The notes beneath the pieces are model-generated. The model had not been told where the DNA came from. It ran no database searches and saw only the letters and a list, made by a program, of their open reading frames with translations. Shown piece by piece: positions 16,200 through 24,865 of a stretch of DNA of 61,432 nucleotides. This DNA comes from Pseudomonadota bacterium (GTDB lineage: Bacteria > Pseudomonadota > Gammaproteobacteria > Acidiferrobacterales > UBA6901): the NCBI GenBank assembly GCA_027364845.1, contig DAHXOO010000010.1, forward strand, positions 1 through 61,432. Direction: 5' to 3'. A program made the position numbers and the translations under genes. Position 1 is the stretch's first letter, and each line of letters begins with the position of its first letter.

Positions 16200-17138
16200 G
16201 TGAATCTGGTCTTTGCAGGAACCCCCGAATTTGCCGTTCCCTCGTTGCGCACCCTGCAAGACACCGGGCATCGTATCCTTGCCGTCTATACGCAGCCGGA
16301 TCGTCCCGCCGGACGCGGGCGCCAGATTGCGGAAAGTCCAGTCAAGCGCTTGGCGGTACATTATGGCCTCAGGGTGGTACAACCGCCGAATTTCAAGTCC
16401 GACATGGTTGTGGCCGAATTGCGCGCGTTGCAACCTGACGCAATGATCGTAGTGGCTTACGGCCTTATTCTTTCACCGGCGGTGTTGGAGATTCCGCGCT
16501 ATGGCTGTCTCAATGTGCATGCATCGCTATTGCCGCGCTGGCGCGGAGCGGCGCCAATACAGCGGGCGATTGAGGCAGGCGATACCTTGACCGGCGTTAC
16601 CATCATGCAAATGGACACGGGGCTCGATACCGGTGATATTCTGGACACCGCTGTGACGACGATCGCGGAGACGGACACCTGCGAAATCCTGCACGATCGT
16701 CTGGCAGAACTCGGCGCAGAAACTCTCGACGGCACTCTGACGCGGCTGGCAGCCGGAGCAGCCACGCGGCACCCACAGGACCCTGGAGGAGCAAGCTACG
16801 CAGCGAAACTCAGCAAGGAGGAGGCACGCCTCGACTGGCGGCAGCCGGCGCTGATCCTGCACCGCCAAATCCGCGCGTTCAATCCGTGGCCGGTGGCCCA
16901 TACCACCTGGCGGGATCGGGTGCTGCGCCTGTGGGAAGTAGGACCCCTAGGCAGTCCCAAGGACACTTCGGCACCCCCCGGGACACTGGTTGCAGCGGGC
17001 GCCGACGGTGTGTACGTGCAGACAGGGCGCGGGGTGTTGAACGTCACGCGATTGCAGATTGAGGGTGGACGACCACTCGAGGCCGCCGCCTTTTTGCGTG
17101 GGCACCCGCTCGCCGCGGGCGCGGTACTGGGGGGGTAG
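16200..17138 (+). CDS. fmt: Methionyl-tRNA formyltransferase
   Basis: 312-residue enzyme that formylates initiator Met-tRNA using 10-formyl-THF. It starts at GTG 16200 with AAGGGGA upstream. The catalytic domain shows VFAGTPEFAVPSL, the hydrophobic AMIVVAYGLILS, LNVHASLLPRWRGAAPIQRAI (N105 and H107 as catalytic residues) and MDTGLDTGDIL with the catalytic aspartate. The C-terminal OB-like domain includes IRAFNPWPVAHTTW and GVLNVTRLQIEGGRP. It follows def by 72 bases; the two enzymes act at opposite ends of the formyl-methionine cycle. Confidence 0.97.
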   Translation: MNLVFAGTPEFAVPSLRTLQDTGHRILAVYTQPDRPAGRGRQIAESPVKRLAVHYGLRVVQPPNFKSDMVVAELRALQPDAMIVVAYGLILSPAVLEIPRYGCLNVHASLLPRWRGAAPIQRAIEAGDTLTGVTIMQMDTGLDTGDILDTAVTTIAETDTCEILHDRLAELGAETLDGTLTRLAAGAATRHPQDPGGASYAAKLSKEEARLDWRQPALILHRQIRAFNPWPVAHTTWRDRVLRLWEVGPLGSPKDTSAPPGTLVAAGADGVYVQTGRGVLNVTRLQIEGGRPLEAAAFLRGHPLAAGAVLGG

Positions 17139-17145
17139 GATCAAC

Positions 17146-18480
17146 ATGGGCGTGCCTGCTTCGGCGGGAGCCACGCGCGCGACCGCCGCAGCGGTTGTGC
17201 ACGAGGTCGTATATCAGGGACATTCACTTGACGCGGTACTCGACCGCGCGCTCGCGCGGCTCCCGCCGGCGCGACGCGAACGGAACGCATTGATCCAGGA
17301 GCTGGCCTATGGGAGCGTACGTTGGGCAATTCAGCTCACACAGGTCCTGGGTCTGCTGGTGGACCGGCCGCTGAAGCGTAAGGACAAGGACGTCGAAGCG
17401 TTGTTGCTGGTGGGTCTTTATCAACTCATGCACCTGCGAACACCACCGCATGCGGCGGTGACGGAAACGGTCGCCGCCACCGTACAGCTTCAAAAGCCCT
17501 GGGCACGGGGTCTCGTCAACGCAGTGTTGCGGCAGTTTCTTCGTTCCGAGGACGCACTGCGGGGGAGGCTTGAACGCGATCCGGATCTGGCTCTCAGCCA
17601 TCCTCCGCAACTTCTGCGACGTCTGCAGGAGGCGTGGCCACAACAATGGCGGGAAATCTGCACACACAACAATGCGCGGCCACCGCTTGCGCTGCGCGTG
17701 AATTGCTTGCGTACTACGCGCCACGATTATCTCGCCGACCTTGCCCGACACCAGATTGCGGCCCACGCTCTAGAGCACCTCGATTGCGGCGTTATCCTCG
17801 AGCGCACGCAACCGGTAGCGCTGCTGCCGGGCTTTGCTGAGGGGCAGGTATCGGTTCAGGATGCAGCAGCACAGTTCGCGGCGATCATTCTCGATGCACG
17901 GGCCAGCGAACGCGTGTTGGACGCCTGCGCAGCTCCCGGCGGAAAGGCCGCTCATATCCTGGAGCGGACACCGGCGGTTTGCCTCACCGCGGTCGACATC
18001 GAGAATAAGCGACTTAACCGCCTGCGCGAGAACTTCCAGCGCCTTGGCCACAGTGCCCGCGTGGTGGTCGGAGACGCCGCGGAGCCGACCGGATGGTGGG
18101 ACGGGTTGGCGTTTGACCGGATTCTCCTCGATGCGCCGTGCTCTGGCACCGGCGTTATTCGGAGGCATCCAGACATCAAGTTGCATCGCACCGAGGAAGA
18201 CATAGCCAGCCTGTGTCGGCTACAAGCCCGGCTGCTGGATGGACTGTGGCCCTTGCTGCGTCCTGGGGGTAAGCTGTTGTACGTCAGCTGCGCAGTACTG
18301 CCGGACGAAAATGGCGATCAAATTGCGGCATTTGTGGCGCGCACGCGCGACGCAGCCGTGGCCTCCCTGGCCCTGCCTTGTGGCCAGCCGGACAAAACAG
18401 GCTGCCAGATTCTCCCCGGCGAATGCAACATGGACGGCTTTTATTTCTCCTGCTTGAAGAAAAGCCGGGGCGAGACCTGA
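17146..18480 (+). CDS. rsmB: 16S rRNA (cytosine-967 C5)-methyltransferase RsmB
   Basis: 444 residues from ATG 17146, preceded by TAGGAT; the longer frame overlaps fmt. The N-terminal NusB-like RNA-binding domain (ERNALIQELAYGSVRW, AVTETVAATVQLQKPWARGLVNAVLRQFLR) is followed by the methyltransferase with VLDACAAPGGKAAHILE (SAM binding) and LLDAPCSGTGVIRRHPDIKLHR. The catalytic cysteine region reads LLYVSCAVLPDENGDQI, where the usual TCS is SCA; the cysteine itself is kept. It ends 3 bases before the DUF4390 start. Confidence 0.95.
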   Translation: MGVPASAGATRATAAAVVHEVVYQGHSLDAVLDRALARLPPARRERNALIQELAYGSVRWAIQLTQVLGLLVDRPLKRKDKDVEALLLVGLYQLMHLRTPPHAAVTETVAATVQLQKPWARGLVNAVLRQFLRSEDALRGRLERDPDLALSHPPQLLRRLQEAWPQQWREICTHNNARPPLALRVNCLRTTRHDYLADLARHQIAAHALEHLDCGVILERTQPVALLPGFAEGQVSVQDAAAQFAAIILDARASERVLDACAAPGGKAAHILERTPAVCLTAVDIENKRLNRLRENFQRLGHSARVVVGDAAEPTGWWDGLAFDRILLDAPCSGTGVIRRHPDIKLHRTEEDIASLCRLQARLLDGLWPLLRPGGKLLYVSCAVLPDENGDQIAAFVARTRDAAVASLALPCGQPDKTGCQILPGECNMDGFYFSCLKKSRGET

Positions 18481-18483
18481 TTG

Positions 18484-19050
18484 ATGAATCACTGCAGACT
18501 ACAGACCGTGGCTGCCGTTCTCGTGCTGCTTGCAGGCATCGGCGCGGTGGTGGCGGCGGATTTCAATGTGCGCGGGGTACAGACGCAGCTTACCGCGCGC
18601 GCCCTGGCACTCAGCGCCCGGCTTAAGCTCACCCTGAGCAAGAAGGCGGAAGATGCATTAAACAAGGGCATTCCGCTCAATGTGGTCATCGATATCGATC
18701 TGCTTCGGCACCGACGCATCCTTTGGGACCGGTCGATGGCCAGCTGGAGTTTGCGCCGCAGCCTGCGGTTTCATGCCCTTTCCGGCCAGTACTTGGTCAG
18801 CGGCGTTGCCGTTGGCGGATATGAGAACTTTTCGTCTCTGCAGGATGCGCTGGCTTTCCTGGGCGACGTCGATGTGCTGCGTTTGCCACTTGCGGGGCGC
18901 AAGCCGTTGCCGGCCGAAGGCGATTACCGCGTGCGGCTGCGCGTCTACCTCGACATCGGATCGCTGCCCTCTCCCTTGCAGCCCCTGGCGTACGCCTCGC
19001 CGGCGTGGCACCTGAACAGTGGCTGGACCACATGGCCGGTAGAACCCTAA
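18484..19050 (+). CDS. DUF4390 domain protein, exported
   Basis: 188 residues. I use ATG 18484; an adjacent TTG at 18481 is also in frame. The signal peptide is 1-25 (VAAVLVLLAGIGAVVAADF). The body shows the DUF4390 pattern: LKLTLSKKAEDALNKGIPLNVVIDIDLLRHRRILWD, RSLRFHALSGQYLVSG, YRVRLRVYLDIGSLPSPLQPLAY and the closing WHLNSGWTTWPVEP. Function is unknown, but in gammaproteobacteria it stands between rsmB and an ntrY-like kinase gene, as here, and overlaps that gene's start by 19 bases. Confidence 0.88.
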   Translation: MNHCRLQTVAAVLVLLAGIGAVVAADFNVRGVQTQLTARALALSARLKLTLSKKAEDALNKGIPLNVVIDIDLLRHRRILWDRSMASWSLRRSLRFHALSGQYLVSGVAVGGYENFSSLQDALAFLGDVDVLRLPLAGRKPLPAEGDYRVRLRVYLDIGSLPSPLQPLAYASPAWHLNSGWTTWPVEP

Positions 19051-21251
19051 GTCGCTATGCCACGGGTGTGGCGCCGCTGGCAGTGCTGTCGGTGCTGTTG
19101 GTGGTGGCACTCACAATGATGGGCGCAGCCACGCAGAATTCCGCGATCTTCGGTCACCTATATTCGCTTCTTCTGGTCGTCAACGTCATTGGAATTGTGT
19201 TTTTGCTTGCGCTAATCCTGCTCAATTTGCGGCGCCTCATTGTGCAGATACGCGCCGGAGTGATGGGATCGCGCCTCACCCTCAGGCTGCTCGGGTTTTT
19301 CGTTGTGCTCGCGGTTGTTCCGGTTTCGGTGGTGTATTTTTTTTCGGTCGAGGCGTTCAGCCGGGGCATCGACAACTGGTTCCACGTGAAGATTGAACGT
19401 GCGCTCGATGACGCTCTCGCGCTTGGGCGCGCGTCGATTGACATGCGTGAGCGCGACTTGGAACGCAAGTCGCGGGACATGGCGCTGGCGCTTTCGGCTG
19501 TGCCGGACTCGAGGGTTGCGCCGCTACTCGCAGAGCTACGCAGGCACGACGGTGTTTCCGATATAAGCCTGTACAGCGCACACGGAAAAATCATCGCCTC
19601 CGGTGGGACACGACGAGGAATGGCGTCCGAATCCAAGGCGGAACCCAAGGCTGGCTTGCTCCGGAAGGTTCGGCACGGCAAAGCATTTGCCGACCTGGAT
19701 CCGCTGCCGCACGGCGGGCTGCAACTGCGGGTCCTGGTGCCGGTTCGCCCGCGCGACGGGCGTGCTGGCGTGCGGGTACTCCAAGTACTTCAGCATATTC
19801 CGTACCGCTATAGCAGGCTGGGCGCGAGCGTGCAGGAGGCTTTTTCTCAGTATGAGAAACTCACGTATCTGCGCGGGCCTCTGAAATTTGGCATGCTTCT
19901 CACGTTGACCCTGGTAGCACTTTTGACGTTGCTGATCGCCACCTGGGCTGCCTTGTTTTCGGCACGGTGGCTGGCGACTCCGCTGCGTGATCTGGCGGAA
20001 GGGACCCGGGCGGTCGCTCAAGGCAACTACAGCAAGCGCTTGCCGGTAACGACAAACGATGAGCTCGGAGTCCTGGTCAGTTCGTTCAACGACATGACCC
20101 GCAGGATCCGGGACGCCCGCAACCAGATCAGGCGCAGCCAGCGCGAGACCGAGGTCGAACGCACTTACCTAGAGACGGTTTTGACCCATCTTTCTTCAGG
20201 CGTGCTGTCATTCGACCCGCGGCAGCGGCTGCGCACTCACAACACCAGCGCCAGCCAGATTCTGGGGGCGGACCTGAAAGAAGGCGCGGGCAAGACACTG
20301 CGGTGGCTCGCACGCAGACAGCCGCAGCTTGAGCCGTTCATTCAGACAGTGGAGCGGGCTGCTGCAAGCGGGCACACTGAGTGGCATGACCAGGTAGCCC
20401 TGCCGGGCTACTCGGGCCAGCGCATCCTGATTATTCGCGGCACGATGCTTCCACGCATTGACAGCAGGCACGGCGGCCACGTGGTGGTGTTCGATGACAT
20501 CACTACGCTGATACAGGCACAGCGCGATGCCGCCTGGGCAGAGGTCGCGCGCAGGCTGGCCCATGAAATCAAGAATCCGCTTACACCGATACAACTGGCG
20601 GCGGAACGTATCCGCCATAAGTGCATGGATGGCCTGCCGGCAACGGCGCGCGATACGCTCGACCGCGCCACCTGCATCATCGTGCAGCAGGTGGAATCTA
20701 TGAAGACCATGGTCAACGCTTTTGCCGATTATGCGCGGCCAACGCAAAATCCGACGCAGGCGACCGACCTCAATGTATTGGTGCGCGACGTCACAGATCT
20801 ATATTTGGGTCAGCCGAGGGCAGTTAGCATAGACCTTGATCTGGACGCGACGTTGCCTCGGGCAAGCGCCGACCCTGACCGCCTACGTCAAGTGCTACAC
20901 AATTTGCTGCTGAACTCGCACGAGGCGCTGACGGCGACGCCGCGTGGAAGAATAGGCTTACGCACCCGCCGGATCCGCATAGATGGGCGCACGTTCATCG
21001 AGATACGGATTTCGGACAATGGGCCGGGATTTGCGCGATCCGTCAGGGACCGATTGTTCGAACCTTATGTGACTACCAAGAGGAAAGGTACCGGGCTGGG
21101 GCTCGCTATCGTAAAGAAGATCGTGGAAGAACACGGCGGCATGATCGCCGTCGAAAACCTGGAAGGGCCGGGCACCTGTTTGATGATCCAGCTTCCGGCG
21201 CAGGAACTATCGTTGGCGTCGGTCAAGGGCCGGAAGGATATGTCCGCATGA
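19032..21251 (+). CDS. ntrY: NtrY-family sensor histidine kinase
   Basis: 739 residues from ATG 19032. An earlier in-frame ATG at 19005 would lengthen the overlap with the preceding gene. The N-terminus has three hydrophobic helices (about 10-110) and then a periplasmic stretch. A fourth helix (LTLVALLTLLIATWAALFSARWL) leads into HAMP (LAEGTRAVAQGNYSKRLPV). A PAS-like part (YLETVLTHLSSGVLSFDPRQRL) precedes HisKA with the phosphorylatable His in RRLAHEIKNPLTPIQL. The ATPase has N, G1 and G2 boxes (VLHNLLLNSHEAL, DNGPGF, GTGLGLAIVKKI). It senses nitrogen or redox state in related bacteria; the signal here is unknown. It overlaps ntrX by 4 bases. Confidence 0.93.
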   Translation: MAGRTLSRYATGVAPLAVLSVLLVVALTMMGAATQNSAIFGHLYSLLLVVNVIGIVFLLALILLNLRRLIVQIRAGVMGSRLTLRLLGFFVVLAVVPVSVVYFFSVEAFSRGIDNWFHVKIERALDDALALGRASIDMRERDLERKSRDMALALSAVPDSRVAPLLAELRRHDGVSDISLYSAHGKIIASGGTRRGMASESKAEPKAGLLRKVRHGKAFADLDPLPHGGLQLRVLVPVRPRDGRAGVRVLQVLQHIPYRYSRLGASVQEAFSQYEKLTYLRGPLKFGMLLTLTLVALLTLLIATWAALFSARWLATPLRDLAEGTRAVAQGNYSKRLPVTTNDELGVLVSSFNDMTRRIRDARNQIRRSQRETEVERTYLETVLTHLSSGVLSFDPRQRLRTHNTSASQILGADLKEGAGKTLRWLARRQPQLEPFIQTVERAAASGHTEWHDQVALPGYSGQRILIIRGTMLPRIDSRHGGHVVVFDDITTLIQAQRDAAWAEVARRLAHEIKNPLTPIQLAAERIRHKCMDGLPATARDTLDRATCIIVQQVESMKTMVNAFADYARPTQNPTQATDLNVLVRDVTDLYLGQPRAVSIDLDLDATLPRASADPDRLRQVLHNLLLNSHEALTATPRGRIGLRTRRIRIDGRTFIEIRISDNGPGFARSVRDRLFEPYVTTKRKGTGLGLAIVKKIVEEHGGMIAVENLEGPGTCLMIQLPAQELSLASVKGRKDMSA

Positions 21252-22612
21252 AGCGTGGTTGCGTGCTGGTGGTCGACGACGAACCTGAGATCCGGCATTT
21301 GGTTCAGGAGATCCTGGAGGACGAGGACTACCAGGCGGTGGCGGTAGCAAACGCCGAAGCGGCGCGCGCTGCATTCAGAAAGCGCCGGCCGGACCTGGTG
21401 CTTCTCGACATCTGGATGCCGGACTGCGATGGCATCACGCTGCTAAAAGAATGGATGGAGGGCGGCGCTGCGGTGCCGCCTGTCGTCATGATTTCTGGCC
21501 ATGGAACCATAGAAACTGCGGTGGAGGCGATCCGCATCGGAGCCCACGATTTTATCGAGAAACCTTTGTCGACGGCCAGGCTGCTGAACGTCGTGGAACA
21601 GGCGTTGCGCAGTGCACATCAGGGACGCGATGGCATGGTTGGGGGCATGCAGCTGCGGCCGGCCATCATTGGCAGGAGCCCCGCGATGGGGCGTTTGCGG
21701 GCTGAGGTCGAGGATGCGGCCGCTCTCGACGTGCCGGTACTGATCTGCGGCGAACGCGGCAGTGGGCGTATTCTTGCGGCACACGCTGTTCACGCTCACA
21801 GTACACGCCGTGCCGGGCCATGCGTGGTCGTCAACATTGCGGCGACCACGAGCGCCCGTCTGGTCGCACATCTATTCGGCGTGGAACGCGAGGGACAGGC
21901 CGTATCGGGCTGCCTCGAGCAGGCGCGCGACGGAAGCCTTGTGCTGGAGGAAGTCGCCGCCATGGATGGCGTAGCCCAGGAGATGCTTCGCGGCACCTTG
22001 GAGCGTAACTGGTTTCGGCGCGTCGGTGGCGGAAGGCCAGTGCCGCTCGACTGCCGGGTCATGGCCACCACGGACCGTGACCTGGAGGCCGAGGTTACGG
22101 CCGGTCGCTTCGACGAGGATCTTTTCAGCCGTCTGAGCCTGTTACCTCTGTACGTACCAGCACTGCGAGAACACCGCCAGGATGTTCCGGAATTGATCGA
22201 TTACTATCTGCGGCGTACGGTGGAAACGGAACGGCTGGCTTATCGCCGGTTTTCGACCGCCGCGCTTAACGTTCTGCGTAATTACGCGTGGCCCGGCAAC
22301 ATCGCCGAACTCAAGGCACTGGTCCAGCGGCTGCTTTTCCTGAAAAAGCGCGGCGATATCGGCGAGGCGGAGATCCGCGATGCTTTGGAGCGGCAAAGGC
22401 GCCTGGCGCCCGATGCGCTGCCGGAGTCTTTCTACAATATGCCCCTGCGGGAAGCACGCGACCGCTTCGAGCGTGCCTACCTTCTTTACCACCTGGAGCG
22501 GACCGACGGCAATGTAGGTGAGCTCGCCCACATTGCGGCGCTGGAGCGAACTCATCTGTACCGCAAGCTTAAGGGGCTCGGAATCGAGCTGCGACGCGAC
22601 AAAGACAAGTAG
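21248..22612 (+). CDS. ntrX: NtrX-type response regulator with degenerate AAA+ domain
   Basis: 454 residues. The receiver domain is intact: D10/D11 in VVDDEP, phosphoacceptor D54 in LLDIWMPD, S83-T87 region and K105 in IEKP. The AAA+ module is altered: Walker A reads GERGSGR (168-174) with Arg for the essential Lys, the GAFTGA loop that contacts sigma-54 is replaced by EGQAVSG (215-221), and Walker B is SLVLEEV rather than LFLDE. Later parts (FDEDLFSRLSLLPLYVPALREHRQDVPELIDYYL, NYAWPGNIAELKALVQRL) are kept. The C-terminal Fis-type HTH is GNVGELAHIAALERTHLYRKLKGLGI. It probably acts by DNA binding without activating sigma-54; that is inferred. Confidence 0.92.
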   Translation: MKRGCVLVVDDEPEIRHLVQEILEDEDYQAVAVANAEAARAAFRKRRPDLVLLDIWMPDCDGITLLKEWMEGGAAVPPVVMISGHGTIETAVEAIRIGAHDFIEKPLSTARLLNVVEQALRSAHQGRDGMVGGMQLRPAIIGRSPAMGRLRAEVEDAAALDVPVLICGERGSGRILAAHAVHAHSTRRAGPCVVVNIAATTSARLVAHLFGVEREGQAVSGCLEQARDGSLVLEEVAAMDGVAQEMLRGTLERNWFRRVGGGRPVPLDCRVMATTDRDLEAEVTAGRFDEDLFSRLSLLPLYVPALREHRQDVPELIDYYLRRTVETERLAYRRFSTAALNVLRNYAWPGNIAELKALVQRLLFLKKRGDIGEAEIRDALERQRRLAPDALPESFYNMPLREARDRFERAYLLYHLERTDGNVGELAHIAALERTHLYRKLKGLGIELRRDKDK

Positions 22613-22636
22613 GGGCAACCACCGCCAGGGGATTTC

Positions 22637-22948
22637 ATGTCGTTGATCGATAATCTTGAAGCCATGCTTTCCCGAGGCCAGGACAGTGCCTTGCTACGCT
22701 TTGGCCTGGGCGCGGAGTACCTGAAACAGGGGCAGTACGACCGCGCAGCAGCGCACCTGCATAGCGCTTTGGAATTTGATGTCCACTATTCTGCCGCGTG
22801 GAAGCTGCTGGGGCAGGCGCTGGCCTCAGCTGGACGGCGTGATGAGGCCCTGAGGGCTTACCAGGACGGCATCGACCAAGCCGAGACGCAAGGAGATCTC
22901 CAGGCCGCGAAGGAGATGCGGGTGTTTCTCAAGCGACTGATGAAGTGA
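22637..22948 (+). CDS. Small tetratricopeptide-repeat protein
   Basis: 103 residues. At least two TPR units are visible: ALLRFGLGAEYLKQGQYDRAAAHLHSALEFD and SAAWKLLGQALASAGRRDEALRAYQDGIDQA, with the G/A/Y spacing of the 34-residue repeat. A helical cap (AAKEMRVFLKRLMK) closes it. No signal peptide, so probably a cytoplasmic protein-protein adaptor. It follows ntrX by 24 bases as the last gene of the operon. Partner unknown. Confidence 0.82.
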   Translation: MSLIDNLEAMLSRGQDSALLRFGLGAEYLKQGQYDRAAAHLHSALEFDVHYSAAWKLLGQALASAGRRDEALRAYQDGIDQAETQGDLQAAKEMRVFLKRLMK

Positions 22949-23028
22949 GCATGAACGTGGAGGCGCCGGCACGCACGGCGGATCCCGCTCATCTTTTGCC
23001 GATGAAACAGAGGTTCGCGCCGGGGCGA

Positions 23029-23934
23029 TCAGTATAGGGACGGAGAGCCCGGCGGCCGCGTCTTGAACCGCCGGTGCACCCAGAAATACTGTTCCGGCAT
23101 CTCACGCACACCGATCTCTATCTCGTGGTTCATGCGCCGGGCATCGGCACGCTCATCACCGCTGGGAAAGTTGTCTAGTGGCGGCCTGAAAATAACCTCA
23201 TAACCGCGGCCGTAGCCAAGCTGGCGTGTGAAGCACGGTATCACCACGGCGCCGGTAATTGCCGCAAGCCTTCCAAGCGAAGTCAGGGTTGCCGCCTGGA
23301 CGCCGAAAAAGGGTGCGAACACCGCACCGCTACTGCCCTGGTCCTGGTCGGGAAGATAATAGAATACCAGGCCGCGCTTGATACCCTGGATCGCGGGCCG
23401 CAGGCCCTCCATCCGTTCGACCAACACGCCGCCGAAGCGGGTGCGTCTTTGGGAGATCAGGTAATCCAGCAGTGGGTTCTTGGGCCGTTTGTACAAATTG
23501 ACGAACTGCGAATGCCTGCTGCTGGCCAGGTAGATGCCACCGATCTCCATGCCGACGAAATGCGGAGCCAGCAGGATAATACGGCGGCCTGCGCTGAACG
23601 CATCGTCGAGATAATGGCAGTCGCGACAGCGGACCAGGCGATTCAGGCGGCTGACCGAACCCCACCAGGCGATGGGCACAGTCAGCGAGGCACGCATGAA
23701 CTCGCGGAAATGTCGCCGGGCTATGGTGTTGCGGGCACGCTCGCCAAGCTCCGGAAAACACAGCCGCAGATTGACACGCGTGATGTGGCGCCGTTCTGCG
23801 TGCAGCAGGTAGAAAAGTTCTCCGATTGCACCGCCCAGAGCCCAGATGACCGGCAGAGGCAGGAGCGCGGCGGTTCGCAGAAATGCATAGCCCAGCCAGC
23901 TCGGCCAATAGCGCGGATGCAGGAATGACCGCAT
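23029..23934 (-). CDS. LpxL/HtrB-family lipid A acyltransferase, paralogue 1
   Basis: 301 residues from ATG 23934, which lies 10 bases after the upstream stop with AGGCGGG before it. Inner-membrane enzymes of this family add a secondary acyl chain to lipid A. The start LHPRYWPSWLGYAFLRTAALLPLPVIWALGG is the family's membrane anchor. The catalytic H-x4-E is in APHFVGMEIGG, and FYYLPDQDQGSSGAVFAPFFGVQAAT and the end REMPEQYFWVHRRFKTRPPG are conserved. Third gene of a tandem trio on the minus strand. Which acyl donor or position it uses cannot be read here. Confidence 0.9.
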   Translation of the reverse strand: MRSFLHPRYWPSWLGYAFLRTAALLPLPVIWALGGAIGELFYLLHAERRHITRVNLRLCFPELGERARNTIARRHFREFMRASLTVPIAWWGSVSRLNRLVRCRDCHYLDDAFSAGRRIILLAPHFVGMEIGGIYLASSRHSQFVNLYKRPKNPLLDYLISQRRTRFGGVLVERMEGLRPAIQGIKRGLVFYYLPDQDQGSSGAVFAPFFGVQAATLTSLGRLAAITGAVVIPCFTRQLGYGRGYEVIFRPPLDNFPSGDERADARRMNHEIEIGVREMPEQYFWVHRRFKTRPPGSPSLY

Positions 23935-23944
23935 GCCCGCCTGT

Positions 23945-24865
23945 TTAGTCGTAGTAGCTGGGCGCATTGCCGGGACGGGTTTTGAAGCGCTTATAGGTCC
24001 ACAAATACTGTTCCGGCATCTCGCGCACAGCCTCTTCGATCGCCGAGTTCAGGCGCGTGGCATCGGCCACCGGGTCGGCGGAAGGAAATTCGGCCAACGG
24101 CGGTTTCATGATCACCTCATAGCCGCGGCCGAAGGGCAAGAGCCGTGTATAGCACGGAATGACCATGGCGTGTGCCAGACGCGCGATGCGGCTGGGAGCC
24201 GTGAGAGTTGCCGCCGGGACGCCGAAAAAGGGTGCGAACACAAAGCTTGCACTGCCGGGCTCCTGGTCTGGAAGGTAATAAAATGGTCGGCCTTCGCGCA
24301 ACAGCCGGATGAGCGGGAGCAGCTCCGAACTGCGTTCGATCATCACTCCGCCGAAGCGTGATCGGCTGTGGCGCATGACCCGATCAAGAACCGTATTCCT
24401 GGGGCTTTTGTACATGCTGACCATGGGCCGTTCCTGCGAGAGCCTCAGCCCGGCGATTTCCAGCACCACAAAGTGGGGCGCCAGCAGGATGGCATTCTGG
24501 CCGGTGGCCAAAACCGAATCAAGGTACTCGCGGCCACGAAACCGCACGAGGCGCTGGAGTCTGGAGCGTGAGCTCCACAGGGAAATGCCGATGCTGAGAA
24601 TTGCCTGCGTGAGTGTCCTGAACATTGCCCGGCGCAACCGCCGACGCTCGGCCTCGCTGCGCTCGGGGAAACACAGCGCAAGATTCACATCTGCAGTGTG
24701 GCGCGCGCGACTCGGAAAAAAGGAGATCGCTTCGCCGAGCGCGGCACCGAGCACCCACAGAAGCGGCAGCGGCAAAATGCTGAGCGCGCGCAACAATCCG
24801 ACCCCCGCCCAGGACGGCCAGTAACGTGGGTGCGTCAGCGACTGTGGGGAGTCAACGCCGGTCAT
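23945..24865 (-). CDS. LpxL/HtrB-family lipid A acyltransferase, paralogue 2
   Basis: 306 residues from ATG 24865, overlapping the upstream gene by 14 bases; ATG 24883 is an alternative. Features parallel paralogue 1: LTHPRYWPSWAGVGLLRALSILPLPLLWVLGAALGE anchor, H-x4-E in APHFVVLEIAG, FYYLPDQEPGSASFVFAPFFGVPAATLTAPSRIA, and the end REMPEQYLWTYKRFKTRPG. It is clearly the closest relative of paralogue 1 (shared HPRYWPSW, FFGV, REMPEQY), pointing to a tandem duplication. Middle gene of the trio. Confidence 0.9.
   Translation of the reverse strand: MTGVDSPQSLTHPRYWPSWAGVGLLRALSILPLPLLWVLGAALGEAISFFPSRARHTADVNLALCFPERSEAERRRLRRAMFRTLTQAILSIGISLWSSRSRLQRLVRFRGREYLDSVLATGQNAILLAPHFVVLEIAGLRLSQERPMVSMYKSPRNTVLDRVMRHSRSRFGGVMIERSSELLPLIRLLREGRPFYYLPDQEPGSASFVFAPFFGVPAATLTAPSRIARLAHAMVIPCYTRLLPFGRGYEVIMKPPLAEFPSADPVADATRLNSAIEEAVREMPEQYLWTYKRFKTRPGNAPSYYD

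Noticed and set aside
19378-19394. parS-like GGTTCCACGTGAAGAT within ntrY
   Set aside because: Only the central CACGTG and a few flanking bases match; about five mismatches to the 16-base site.
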